Shown in pieces: positions 27,486-36,274 of a stretch of 64,000 nucleotides of DNA (positions within the stretch are counted from its first letter, which is position 1; each line of letters opens with the position of its first letter). Where the stretch lies: positions 7,688,001-7,752,000 of the forward strand of contig NZ_CP109104.1 of assembly GCF_035917675.1 (NCBI RefSeq), written 5' to 3'. The notes below the pieces were generated by a model. It was not told the origin of the DNA. It was given only the letters and a program-made list of their open reading frames with translations, and did no database searches. The translations under genes and the position numbers were made by a program. Source of the DNA: Streptomyces sp. NBC_01775 (GTDB lineage Bacteria; Actinomycetota; Actinomycetes; Streptomycetales; Streptomycetaceae).

Positions 27486-28777
27486 CCGTGCGTGAACAGG
27501 CCCACCGGGGCACCTGGACGATGGAACAGCGCGCCGAGGCGGTGCTGCGCGAGCTGCCCTTCGAGCTGCCGCCCGGCACCGGCGCGCTGAGCGTCACCCT
27601 GTCCTACGAGCGCCGCGCCGGCGTCCTCGACCTCGGACTCCTCGGCCCCGACGGGGAGTTCCGCGGCTGGTCCGGCGGCGCCCGCGACACCTTCACCGTC
27701 ACCGAGGAGTGGGCCACGCCCGGCTACCTGCCAGGCCCGCTCACCCCCGGCACCTGGCGCGTCCTGATGCGGCTGCACCGGGTGCCGCCCCAGGGGCTGG
27801 CCTACGAGCTGCGGGCCAAGACCCTGGCCGGGCCCGCCCCCTCACCGCCCGACGAGGCCCTGCCCACGCCCGTACCCGCCACCTCGCGGCGCCCCCGGCG
27901 CGCGCTGCCGCCCCTGAACGGCGCGGGCGACGTGAACGGCGCGGGCGACGTGAACGGCCCGGGCGGCGCGGACGGCGCGCGGTGGTTCGCGGGCGACCTG
28001 CACGCCCACACCCTCCACAGCGACGGCTCCCTCACCCTCGACGAACTCGCCCGCCGCGCCGCCGCCGAGGGCCTGGACTTCCTCGCCGTCACCGACCACA
28101 ACACCACCAGCCACCACCCCTGGCTGCCCGCCGCCTCGGCCCGCCAGGGCATCACGCTGCTGCCCGGCCAGGAGGTCACCACCGACCTCGGCCACGCCAA
28201 CGTCTTCGGCGACACCGGCTGGATCGACTTCCGCGCCCCCGCGGGGGAGTGGCTGGCGCAGGCAGAGGCAGGCGGCGGAGTCCTCTCCGTCAACCACCCC
28301 CTCGCCGACGACTGCGCCTGGGAACTCCCGTTCGCCGGGCCCCGGCCACGGCACGCGGAGATCTGGCACCACTCATGGACCGACCGGCGCCACGGGGCGC
28401 CGCTGGCCTGGGCGCGGGCCTGGAGCGGCGATCGCGACGACGTGATCCCGCTCGGCGGCAGCGACTTCCACCGCCCCGACGACGGCCGCCCCCTCGGGGC
28501 GCCCACCACCTGGATCCTCGCCGAGTCCGCCGAGGTGCCGGCCCTCCTCGACGGGCTCCGCGCGGGGCGCACCGCGGTGTCGGCGGGGCCGGACGCGGGG
28601 GCGCTGCTGCTGCGGTACGGGGATGAGGTGCTCGCTTTGGAGGCGGACGGGACGGTGTTGGTGCGGCCCGACGGGGGGCGCACCGTCGTGCGAGGGGGCT
28701 GCGTCCGGCTTCCGGCGGGGGAGGGGCCACACCGTCTTGAGACCTCCGCGTGTGAGGTCCTCGCGCTGTGCACGTGA
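27482..28777 (+). CDS. PHP-domain metallohydrolase (CehA/McbA-like)
   Basis: A 431-residue protein. The first about 125 residues are a beta-rich domain, followed by a Gly/Asn-rich linker (18-bp repeats encoding NGAGDV at 27917-27960), then a PHP domain with metal-binding GDLHAHTLHSDGSLT and FLAVTDHNTTSHH, and later EVTTDLGHANVF and GGSDFHRP. PHP enzymes hydrolyse phosphoesters with divalent metals. GTG 27482 overlaps the ATPase stop (GTGA), so it is made together with the importer. A role on an imported phospho-sugar or glycan phosphate is inference. Confidence 0.8.
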   Translation: MTVREQAHRGTWTMEQRAEAVLRELPFELPPGTGALSVTLSYERRAGVLDLGLLGPDGEFRGWSGGARDTFTVTEEWATPGYLPGPLTPGTWRVLMRLHRVPPQGLAYELRAKTLAGPAPSPPDEALPTPVPATSRRPRRALPPLNGAGDVNGAGDVNGPGGADGARWFAGDLHAHTLHSDGSLTLDELARRAAAEGLDFLAVTDHNTTSHHPWLPAASARQGITLLPGQEVTTDLGHANVFGDTGWIDFRAPAGEWLAQAEAGGGVLSVNHPLADDCAWELPFAGPRPRHAEIWHHSWTDRRHGAPLAWARAWSGDRDDVIPLGGSDFHRPDDGRPLGAPTTWILAESAEVPALLDGLRAGRTAVSAGPDAGALLLRYGDEVLALEADGTVLVRPDGGRTVVRGGCVRLPAGEGPHRLETSACEVLALCT

Positions 28778-28796
28778 GTTGTGCCGGCCCCTGTCC

Positions 28797-28824
28797 CTCC
28801 CCCAGCCTCCGGCCGGGGGCCCCC
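28797..28824. repeat. Dispersed palindromic repeat (inverted copy)
   Basis: CTCCCCCAGCCTCCGGCCGG then GGGCCCCC. It is the reverse-orientation relative of the repeat at 37936-37966. It lies in the 121-bp gap between the PHP gene and the alpha-mannosidase; a second small hairpin (CCCGCC-TGAA-GGCGGG, 28862-28877) lies just upstream of the mannosidase start region and may attenuate it. Confidence 0.6.
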
Positions 28825-28898
28825 ACCCGCGAGGGAGAGGCAGCAACCGTTTGACCTCTCACCCGCCTGAAGGCGGGAGTATCCACGAAGGAGTCCAG

Positions 28899-31691
28899 AT
28901 GAAGTCCCACGCGCCCGCGCCCTCGGCGTCCGCCGCGCACCCCGCGCCCGCCCATTCCCCGGCGTCCGCCGAGACCCCCGCGGCCCCCGACGAGCTCGTC
29001 ATCGTCCCGCACACCCACTGGGACCGGGAGTGGTACCTCCCCTTCCAGCAGTTCCGCCTCCAGCTGATCGGGCTGCTGGACGAGGTGCTGGAGCGCATGG
29101 AGAACGACCCGCGCCAGCGCTTCACCCTCGACGGGCAGGCCGTCGCCGTGGACGACTACCTGGAGGTGCGCCCCGAGCAGCGCGAGCGGCTGACCTCGCT
29201 GGTCAAGTCCGGGCGGCTCGCGGTCGGACCCTGGCAGATCCTGCTGGACGAATTCCTGTGCTCGGGCGAGAACATCGTCCGCAACCTCGAACTCGGCCTG
29301 CGCCGCAGCCAGGAGATGGGCGCCTCGCTGCGCGTCGGCTACCTGCCGGACATGTTCGGGCACTGCGCCCAGATGCCGCAGATCCTGCGCGGCGCCGGTA
29401 TCGAGCACGCCTGCGTATGGCGGGGCGTGCCCGCCGAGGTCGACAGCCACGCCTTCGCCTGGACGGCGCCCGACGGGACGGCTGTCCGCACCGAATACCT
29501 CGCCGCGGGCGGCTACGGCAGCGCCGCCGGACTCTTCGACGACCCCGAACAGGTCGCCGAGCGCGCCACCGCCATCGCCGCCAAGCTGCGCCCCTGGCGG
29601 CCCGACGGCTCCCCGATCCTGGCCATGTACGGCTCCGACCACACCGCGCCCGCCGCCGACCTGGCCGACCTGCTGGAGCGGCACAACGCCACCGACAGCG
29701 GGGTCACGCTGCGGCTGGCCACCATGGCCGAGTACTTCGGCGCGCAGCCCACCACCGTCGAGGGCCTGCGCGCCGTCCGGGGAGAGCTGCGCAGCCACGC
29801 GCGGGCCAACATCCTGCCCGGCGTCTTCTCCGTACGCGCCCCGCTCAAGCAGGCCATGGCCCGCGCCGAGCGCGCCGTGGAGCGCTACGCCGAGCCGCTG
29901 GCCGCGCTCTGGTTCGACGGGGCGGCCCAGCGCTTCCTCGACATGGCCTGGCACCGCCTCATCGAGGTCTCCTGCCACGACTCGGTCACCGGCTGCGGCT
30001 GCGACGAGACCGCGCAGCAGGTCGCGGCGCGTATCGCCGAGGCCGAGCAACTCGGCCTGGCGGTGCGGGACATGGTCGGCAAACAGCTCGCCGCACGGAC
30101 CCCGCACGACGCGCAGGTGCTGCTCAACCCGACGCCCGAGGAGCGCACCGACCTGGTGGAGCTGGACGTCGCGGGCGACGGCCCCGTCCACGTCACCACG
30201 GCGGAGGGCCGCGCGTTCCCCGCGCAGCGGATCTCGGCGGCGCCGACCCTCCTGGCGGACGACACGTTCGCCGCCGAGCGGCTGGCCACGGTCCTCGCGC
30301 GCGTCCACGGCATCGAGCTGTACGGCCAGGAGATCACCGACTGGCACGCCGACCCTCAGACGCGGGTGCTGCACTTCACCGTGGCGCGCAAGAGCGAGCT
30401 GCGCTTCGACATCGCCGAGGTCAAGGCCGCACTCGCCGGGGCCGAGGGCGAGTGGCGCGTCGTCATCGAGGCCGAACCCCGGCAGCGGGTGGCCGCGCTG
30501 GTGGAGGCCCCCGCGCTGGGCCACACCGCCGTACGCGCTGCCGAGGGCCAGGCCCCCGCGCCCGCGCACGCCGTGCACGCCGCCGACGGCACCCTCGGCA
30601 ACGGGCTGCTGAGCGTGGAGATCGCCGAGGACGGCACCTTCGCGGCGCGCACTCCCGAGGGCGTGGAGCTGACCGGCGCCGGACGTGTCGTGGACGGCGG
30701 CGACCTCGGCGACACCTACAACTACGCGCCGCCGGACCACGACGTCCTGGTCGACCGGCCGGACGAGGTCACCGTGCGCCTCGTCGCCGAAGGACCGCTG
30801 GTCGCCGCCTACGAGGTCGCACGCCGCTACGGCTGGCCGTCGGCGGGGGACTTCGCCGCCGACGGACGCACGGCCCGGGCCGAGCCGACCACCGTCACCA
30901 CCCGCCTCGAACTGCGCGCGGGTGAGCGCTTCGTGCGCCTGGCCGTCTCCTTCGAGAACCGCAGCGACGACCACCGCGTCCGCCTGCACGTGCCGCTGCC
31001 GCGCCGCGCCGAGAAGTCCTACGGCGAGGGCCAGTTCGCGGTGGTCGAGCGCGGGCTGACGTCCGAGGGCGGCTTCGGCGAGGAGCCGCTGCCGACCTTC
31101 CCCGCCTCCGCGTTCGTGGCGGCGGGCGGCGCCGCCGTGTTGCTGGAGCACGCCACCGAGTACGAACTCGTCTCTGACGGCGCCGAGGTGGCGCTCACCT
31201 TGCTGCGCCCGACCGGGCGGATGTCCCGCAACCGGCACGTGTGGCGGGACGAGCCCGCCGGCGGCGAGTTCGCCACCCCGCAGGCCCAGTGCCGGGGGCT
31301 GCGCACGGTCTCCTTCGCGCTGCTGCCGTACGCGGGGCAGTGGCACGAGTCCGGCGTGCACGCGGCGGCCGAGTCCTTCCGCCACCCGCTGGCCGTGCTG
31401 CCCGGCACGGCGCCGTCCGCGACGCCGCTGCCCGGCTCCACCGAGGGGCTCCGGGTCGCGGGTGCGGGAGTCGTCCTCAGCTCGGTGCGCGAGCGTGAGG
31501 GCCGCCTGGAGGTACGGGTCGTGGCCCAGACGCCCACGGATACGACGGCATGCCTCGCGCTGCCGGGGCTGCGGGCCGCCTTCCGCGCGGATCTGCTCGG
31601 CAACGCGGGCGAGGCCGTGGCCGTGGACGCCGGCACCGTCACCGTCGCGCTCCGCCCCTGGGAGATCGCCACGTTCCAGCTCGGGCGCTGA
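28899..31691 (+). CDS. GH38-family alpha-mannosidase
   Basis: A 930-residue glycoside hydrolase. The N-terminal zinc motif is PHTHWDREWY with ligands His40 and Asp42. The nucleophile motif GYLPDMFGHCAQ has Asp151, and a further zinc/active-site motif is CHDSVTGCGCDE. The C-terminal half is the beta-sandwich region of GH38 enzymes. There is no signal peptide; the first 30 residues are Ala/Pro-rich, so it probably works in the cytoplasm on sugars brought in by the importer upstream. ATG 28899 has AAGGAG before it. Family assignment is firm; linkage specificity is not. Confidence 0.92.
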   Translation: MKSHAPAPSASAAHPAPAHSPASAETPAAPDELVIVPHTHWDREWYLPFQQFRLQLIGLLDEVLERMENDPRQRFTLDGQAVAVDDYLEVRPEQRERLTSLVKSGRLAVGPWQILLDEFLCSGENIVRNLELGLRRSQEMGASLRVGYLPDMFGHCAQMPQILRGAGIEHACVWRGVPAEVDSHAFAWTAPDGTAVRTEYLAAGGYGSAAGLFDDPEQVAERATAIAAKLRPWRPDGSPILAMYGSDHTAPAADLADLLERHNATDSGVTLRLATMAEYFGAQPTTVEGLRAVRGELRSHARANILPGVFSVRAPLKQAMARAERAVERYAEPLAALWFDGAAQRFLDMAWHRLIEVSCHDSVTGCGCDETAQQVAARIAEAEQLGLAVRDMVGKQLAARTPHDAQVLLNPTPEERTDLVELDVAGDGPVHVTTAEGRAFPAQRISAAPTLLADDTFAAERLATVLARVHGIELYGQEITDWHADPQTRVLHFTVARKSELRFDIAEVKAALAGAEGEWRVVIEAEPRQRVAALVEAPALGHTAVRAAEGQAPAPAHAVHAADGTLGNGLLSVEIAEDGTFAARTPEGVELTGAGRVVDGGDLGDTYNYAPPDHDVLVDRPDEVTVRLVAEGPLVAAYEVARRYGWPSAGDFAADGRTARAEPTTVTTRLELRAGERFVRLAVSFENRSDDHRVRLHVPLPRRAEKSYGEGQFAVVERGLTSEGGFGEEPLPTFPASAFVAAGGAAVLLEHATEYELVSDGAEVALTLLRPTGRMSRNRHVWRDEPAGGEFATPQAQCRGLRTVSFALLPYAGQWHESGVHAAAESFRHPLAVLPGTAPSATPLPGSTEGLRVAGAGVVLSSVREREGRLEVRVVAQTPTDTTACLALPGLRAAFRADLLGNAGEAVAVDAGTVTVALRPWEIATFQLGR

Positions 31692-31700
31692 GCCCGCGCG

Positions 31701-31737
31701 GAGGGCCGGGCCCGCCCTCGCGGCGGGCCCGACCCTC
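31701..31737. terminator. Terminator hairpin after the alpha-mannosidase
   Basis: GAGGGCCGGGCCCGCC, loop CTCGC, GGCGGGCCCGACCCTC: a 16-bp stem with one C/A mismatch, 10 bases after the stop and followed by CTCTTTCC. It separates the sugar operon from the convergent LAL regulator gene. Confidence 0.8.
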
Positions 31738-31874
31738 CTCTTTCCTGGTGCTGAGCAAGGGCTGCCCCTGGCTGTGCTCGGCAGACTGCGGGCGTGTTCT
31801 GGGCCGGTCGCGCAGTTCCCCGCGCCCCTTCGGGCTCCCCCCGGTGCCGGGCACGCATGAGCTGCCGGGCGTGC

Positions 31875-34694
31875 TCAGGGGTGGTCGACGGATCTGAGCA
31901 GCAACTCCAGCGACAGGTCGGCCCTGTTGCTCACGCGCAGCTTGCGGTAGACCCGGGTCAGGTGCTGTTCCACCGTGCTGACGGTGATGAAGAGGGTCTT
32001 CGCGATCTGGGTGTTGGTGTGCCGTTGGGCGGCCAGCACGGCAACGCGCAGCTCCGCTTCGGTGAGATCCTGGACGAGTTCCTGGTCGTCGTGCGAGGGC
32101 GTGAACGACGGCGCCAGCGAGGGCGGCGCGGCCAGGGTCGCCAGGCTCTCCTCCCGCTCGGGCACCTCCGCCGGAGGCACGAAGCCGTACTTCGAGGAGA
32201 GCTCGGCGATCCTGCTCTCCAGCTTGCGTGCCTGCTCCAGCCAGCCCAACTCCTGGCACATGCGCTTGAGCGCGGTCATGGTGCGAGCCTGCTCGTAGCA
32301 GTCTCCCGACTTCACCAGCAGCTCCGCCGACTCCCGCAGCAGCGGCAGGCGCTGCTCGGGGGCGCTGGAGGCGGCGAGCACCCGCAGCGCCATGCCGCGG
32401 GCGCGGTAGTCCTCCGGGCGCAGCCGCGCCAGCTGCTCCTGGGCCTGGTCGCGGGATTCTTGAACCCGGCCCAGTTCCAAGGACAGCTCGGCGGCGCGCA
32501 CCCGCCACGGTACGAGCGAGGGCAGCTCCAGGTTCCACTTGTCCATCAGCTCGCCGCACGTGTGCACATCCCCCAGCGCGGCCGAGGTCTGCCCGACAGC
32601 GGCGAAGTACTGGGCGCGTGCCTGGAGATAGTCCAGGCCGAACGGCGTCTGGAACATCGCCGCCGGGACCGGGACCCGCAGATACTTCTCCGCCTCCCGG
32701 CACCGGCCCTTGGCGACCATCGCGGAGACCAGGCTGGCCAGCGGCAGCCCGAGCAGCACCCCCCAGCCGCCGGGCGGCGCGATGTCCAAGGCGACCTGCG
32801 CGGAGCGCTCCGCCGCGTCCAGCATCCCCCAGCGCATGTCCACGTGCGCCCTGGTGGCCAGCAGGAGGGCGCGCCACATGGGCGCGTTGCGCTCGGTCGC
32901 CTCCTGGAGAAGCGCGTCGCACCAGTGCGCCGCCGTGCGCAGCCGTCCGCTGAGGACCAGCGCCGCCAGGGCCGCCGCCGCCGGGCCGAGGGAACGGCCG
33001 TTGAGGCGGGAGCGCTGGAGGACCTCCTCTGCCTCGAGGACGAGGGACCCGTCCGCCTCGCCCTTCAGTACGGCGCCGACGGCCAGGGCCGCCATGCTGG
33101 TGGTGTTCCGGGGCCGCGCGCCCTCGGCGGAGGGCAGTCTGCCCAGCAGGTCGGGGAACGCGCAGCACATCCAGGCGTGGGTGAGCGTCAGCGCTTCCTC
33201 GTCGCCCGCGTCCGGCAGCTGGGTGCCGATGTCGCCCCGCTCGACGGCGTCGAAGATCTCCTTGGCCTGCTCGATGTCGCCCGCCCACACCAACTGGGAG
33301 ATCACCGAGAGGACGGCGGGCATGGCCAGCTTGTGCTGCCACACCGCGCGCGTCAGCTCCGGAAGGTAGCGCCCGGCGACGGCCGGATCGAGCGACCACT
33401 CGACGTGCACGAGGGCCGCCTTGACCGCGGCGAGCATCCGCTCGTCGGTGCACCCCTCCTGCGCGAGCCGCAGGCAGTCGGCCGCCAGATACACCTGGCC
33501 CTCGTCCACGGCCTGGTCGGCGGCCTCCAGCAGGGTCGTGGTCATCCATGGCTCGCTGACCGGGTCCCCGGCGATCAGATGGCGGGCCTGGGCGACGGCG
33601 CTGGCGCCCAGCGTGTGCAGCTGCCGTGCGGCGTGCGCGTGCAGCCGGGAGCGCACGCCGGGGGAGAGGGTGTCCAGGACGGCGGAGCGGGTCGCCTTGT
33701 GGCGGAATCCGGTGCCCTCCAGCAGCCCCGCGGAGTTGAGGACGTCGACGCTCTGCGCGACCGTGGCGTGGCTCTCGCCCAGGATCTCCTCCAGTGCTGA
33801 GGTCGGATCGCCGTCCGCGAGCACCGCCAGGCCCTGCGCGACGGCCAGCACGGCGTCCCCGCACCGGTGCATGCAGTTGGAGACCGCCTGGTGGAACGCG
33901 GGGCCCGGGGGCGCTTCCAGCAGCGGGTCGCGGGTCGCCGCCTGGTGGTCCTCCAGCAGCGCGCGCATCAGCAGGGGGTTGCCGCCGCTGATGTGGTGCC
34001 AGACACCGGCGAACTGGTCGGCCTGCTGTTCGCCGAGCGCGGCGGCGACCATGTGGGAGACGTCGCGCCGTGACAGCGGATTCATCCGCACGATGCGGGT
34101 GAAGGGCTGCCGTGAGACCTCGGCCTGGAACCACTGATAGCCCTGCGGGACGCGGCTGCTCTCGTTGAGGACGAGCAGAATGCGCGAGGACCGCAGGCGC
34201 CGGATGAGAAAGAGCAGGCACTCCAGGGAGTGCTGGTCCATGTAATGCGCGTCGTCGACCCCGATGATGAGCGGCGCCGACTGGGCCCTCTCGAAAAATA
34301 TGTTGGCCAGCTCACGCCGCGCCCGTACATCGGCACCGCCTCTGCCCGGGGGTGGCAGAAATGCGGGGGGTTCCGCCGTGGAAACGGCGTGGACCAGAAG
34401 CCGCTTGTGGCGCTCCGCCTCGCCCTGGGAGGGCGTGGCGCTGTGCAGCAATTGCCCGATCACGCTGAGGGGCTGGTCCTGTTCCGATCGGGAAGCCGTG
34501 GCGTCGAGGAAGACGGCGCCTTCTTCGACCGCGGTTTCTCCGAAGGAGTGCAGTAGTGTCGTCTTTCCCGAGGCGACCGAGCCGCTGACCACGATGACAG
34601 CGCCGTTCCCATCCAGGCACTTCGAGAAATGTGACCTTAAAAGTTCGAACTCCCTATTCCTTTCCACCGTTCTCCCAAGTGTCCCCGTCGTCAT
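31875..34694 (-). CDS. LuxR-family ATP-binding regulator (LAL)
   Basis: A 939-residue large LuxR-type regulator. Walker A is GSVASGKT (residues 38-45), Walker B lies in LIIGVDDAHYMD, a long helical (TPR-like) middle follows, and the C-terminal LuxR HTH reads LTEAELRVAVLAAQRHTNTQ then IAKTLFITVSTVEQHLTRVY. Such proteins are cluster-situated activators. ATG 34694 has no good ribosome site; a GTG at 34667 preceded by GGGAG is the more likely start. Leu19 is a TTA codon (34638-34640), so expression should depend on the bldA tRNA. It marks the left edge of the polyketide cluster. Confidence 0.9.
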   Translation of the reverse strand: MTTGTLGRTVERNREFELLRSHFSKCLDGNGAVIVVSGSVASGKTTLLHSFGETAVEEGAVFLDATASRSEQDQPLSVIGQLLHSATPSQGEAERHKRLLVHAVSTAEPPAFLPPPGRGGADVRARRELANIFFERAQSAPLIIGVDDAHYMDQHSLECLLFLIRRLRSSRILLVLNESSRVPQGYQWFQAEVSRQPFTRIVRMNPLSRRDVSHMVAAALGEQQADQFAGVWHHISGGNPLLMRALLEDHQAATRDPLLEAPPGPAFHQAVSNCMHRCGDAVLAVAQGLAVLADGDPTSALEEILGESHATVAQSVDVLNSAGLLEGTGFRHKATRSAVLDTLSPGVRSRLHAHAARQLHTLGASAVAQARHLIAGDPVSEPWMTTTLLEAADQAVDEGQVYLAADCLRLAQEGCTDERMLAAVKAALVHVEWSLDPAVAGRYLPELTRAVWQHKLAMPAVLSVISQLVWAGDIEQAKEIFDAVERGDIGTQLPDAGDEEALTLTHAWMCCAFPDLLGRLPSAEGARPRNTTSMAALAVGAVLKGEADGSLVLEAEEVLQRSRLNGRSLGPAAAALAALVLSGRLRTAAHWCDALLQEATERNAPMWRALLLATRAHVDMRWGMLDAAERSAQVALDIAPPGGWGVLLGLPLASLVSAMVAKGRCREAEKYLRVPVPAAMFQTPFGLDYLQARAQYFAAVGQTSAALGDVHTCGELMDKWNLELPSLVPWRVRAAELSLELGRVQESRDQAQEQLARLRPEDYRARGMALRVLAASSAPEQRLPLLRESAELLVKSGDCYEQARTMTALKRMCQELGWLEQARKLESRIAELSSKYGFVPPAEVPEREESLATLAAPPSLAPSFTPSHDDQELVQDLTEAELRVAVLAAQRHTNTQIAKTLFITVSTVEQHLTRVYRKLRVSNRADLSLELLLRSVDHP

Positions 34695-34949
34695 CCGGGC
34701 ATGCGAAGTTCACAGCCCGGTTGCTTCTACCTTGGCGAGGCAGTGGGGGGTTCGCGGCTCGGCGCGGCCGTTCCGGCGCACCCCTCTGCTTCACGCATTC
34801 GTGGCTCATGACGCCTAGAAAGGGAATGCGGTTCTGCTGCGGCAGTGCTTCACCCCCGTGTAGTCCTGGCCCGCTTCTGTGAGTATGGCACGTGACTGTA
34901 CGTATCCCAAGATAGCCCCTCAGCCAACCACCATTGCTGACAGTATGTT

Positions 34950-35669
34950 TCAGAACCGGGCGGGTGGTGTGAACTGTGGGTTGAGGTCATATCTGGCGGA
35001 GAGGGCCAAGGCGGTGAGAATCATCTCTTTTCGAATCAGCCAGCGGCCGTGCAAGGGCGGGCTCCCGGGGCCGGGCGGCCACGGGCTCGCGGTGAAGGAG
35101 CCGCTGTCGCCGGCCGTTCCGCTTGTGGGGAACACCGTCATCCCGTCGAAGTCGAGCGGTTCGCGCGTCAGCGGCCACCAGGTCTTGTAGAGCGCCTCCT
35201 TGGCGCTGAACAGGACGGTTTTCCAGTGCGCGCCGGGCCGGGCGGCGCCCAGTTCGCGCAGCCGCTCGCGCTCCGCGGGGCCCGAGACGATCCGGTCGAG
35301 CACCCCACGGGGCAGCGCCCGGTGTGCCTCGGCGTCGATTCCGAGCGCGCTGAAGTCAGCCGTCCCGGCCGCGATCGCGGCGCGGTATCCCTGACAGTGG
35401 GTGATGCTGCCGGTCAAGCCCGCAGGCCACAGGGGTGATCCCCCGTGGTCGCGCGGAAGGGGCACAGGGGGGATGTCCAGTGCGGCCGGTGCCGCGCGGG
35501 CGCACGCCCGGCCGCCCCGGAAGTCCGCCCTACGCCGCTCGCCCGCTCCCCGGAGGGTGCGTTCCCCCTCGGGGCAGAGCCCGTCGTTCACCGGCGCGCC
35601 CCCTTCGGGGCAGGCGCCGGTGGACTCCGCGCCTCGCACGGAGGACGGCAGTAACGGGCGTGCAATCAC
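34950..35669 (-). CDS. 4'-phosphopantetheinyl transferase (Sfp/EntD-type)
   Basis: A 239-residue PPTase from GTG 35669 (AGGGGA upstream). Motifs are GLTGSITHCQGYRAAIA, LGIDAEAH with Mg-binding Asp112 and Glu114, and FSAKEALYKTW. It transfers phosphopantetheine from CoA to carrier proteins, here presumably the PKS ACPs and the free ACP of the tetronate cassette. Codon 6 is TTA (35652-35654), a second bldA-dependent step in the cluster. It is transcribed in the same direction as the LAL gene, 255 bp upstream of it. Confidence 0.88.
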   Translation of the reverse strand: MIARPLLPSSVRGAESTGACPEGGAPVNDGLCPEGERTLRGAGERRRADFRGGRACARAAPAALDIPPVPLPRDHGGSPLWPAGLTGSITHCQGYRAAIAAGTADFSALGIDAEAHRALPRGVLDRIVSGPAERERLRELGAARPGAHWKTVLFSAKEALYKTWWPLTREPLDFDGMTVFPTSGTAGDSGSFTASPWPPGPGSPPLHGRWLIRKEMILTALALSARYDLNPQFTPPARF

Positions 35670-35985
35670 GTGCCGTTCCCCTTTCCGGCTCCCGAAGCAC
35701 CGCATTCTGCACCCCTCGTGCTGGGCGCGTCCACAGTGCGTGCTGACGCAATGATTCCGTTTCCTTCGGATAGGGGGTCCGCTTCGCCCCGGTCCAGTGC
35801 CTCGACCGTACCGTCTCGTATCCCGGAACTCTCTTTACGGACGCTTTGGGTCCGCTTCTGCGCGGCAATCGGGGCCCCTAGGGGGCCGCTTGATCCATAG
35901 GGGGGTGGTTACGGGTTCCTCGCACCGTGGGGGGTACGTGAGTATCGGGGTAAATACGTCAATGCCCCGGACGGAGGGTGTTTGC
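35670..35985. promoter_or_regulatory. Divergent promoter region
   Basis: This 316-base gap lies between the PPTase (minus) and the DUF5988-like gene (plus) and should hold promoters for both transcripts and likely SARP/LAL binding sites. A near-palindrome GGCCCCTAGGGGGCC is present at about 35873-35887. GGAGGG at 35973-35978 is the ribosome-binding site of the plus-strand operon. I could not assign exact -10/-35 boxes or SARP heptamers. Confidence 0.5.
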
Positions 35986-36225
35986 ATGGCCGGAATACAC
36001 CGAGAAGCCTCGGAGGAGTCCGCAGTCGAGGTGCAGCTCACAGGAGGTCCCATCGAAATCCCGCAGACGACAAGGATCCGTCAAGCTCTCATTAATGACG
36101 GGATAGTGAAGATCGCCCACCGTGGCGGTTACGAACACTTCGAACTCGTGACGTCGGAAACCGAGCGTGAAGGAAACGCGCCGGTCGTCTTCCGGTGGAC
36201 GATGCGGACGAAGATCGCCGAATAG
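35986..36225 (+). CDS. DUF5988-like small protein
   Basis: A 79-residue protein with pattern VEVQLTGGP...IP then KIAHRGGYEHFEL and a terminal VFRWTMRTKIAE. As I remember them, DUF5988 proteins are 60-80 residues, share LTGGP, GYEHFE and RWT.RT.IAE, and occur in actinomycete secondary-metabolite clusters without a known role. GGAGGG lies 7 bases before ATG 35986. It is the first gene of an apparent operon with the type II thioesterase and SARP. The fold is probably small beta-rich. It is too short to be an AbyU-type spiro-cyclase. Confidence 0.7.
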   Translation: MAGIHREASEESAVEVQLTGGPIEIPQTTRIRQALINDGIVKIAHRGGYEHFELVTSETEREGNAPVVFRWTMRTKIAE

Positions 36226-36274
36226 TGTTCAGCGCTCACGGGGAATTTCAGCGCACAACGGGGAGGAGCACATC

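Noticed and set aside
28290..31385. Minus-strand open frame opposite the alpha-mannosidase
   Set aside because: The plus strand encodes all GH38 motifs; the antisense frame has no recognisable domain or ribosome site.
35986..36225. Small protein considered as an AbyU/PyrI4-type spiro-cyclase
   Set aside because: Only 79 residues against about 140 or more, and its LTGGP/GYEHFE/RWTMRT pattern fits DUF5988 rather than the beta-barrel cyclases.
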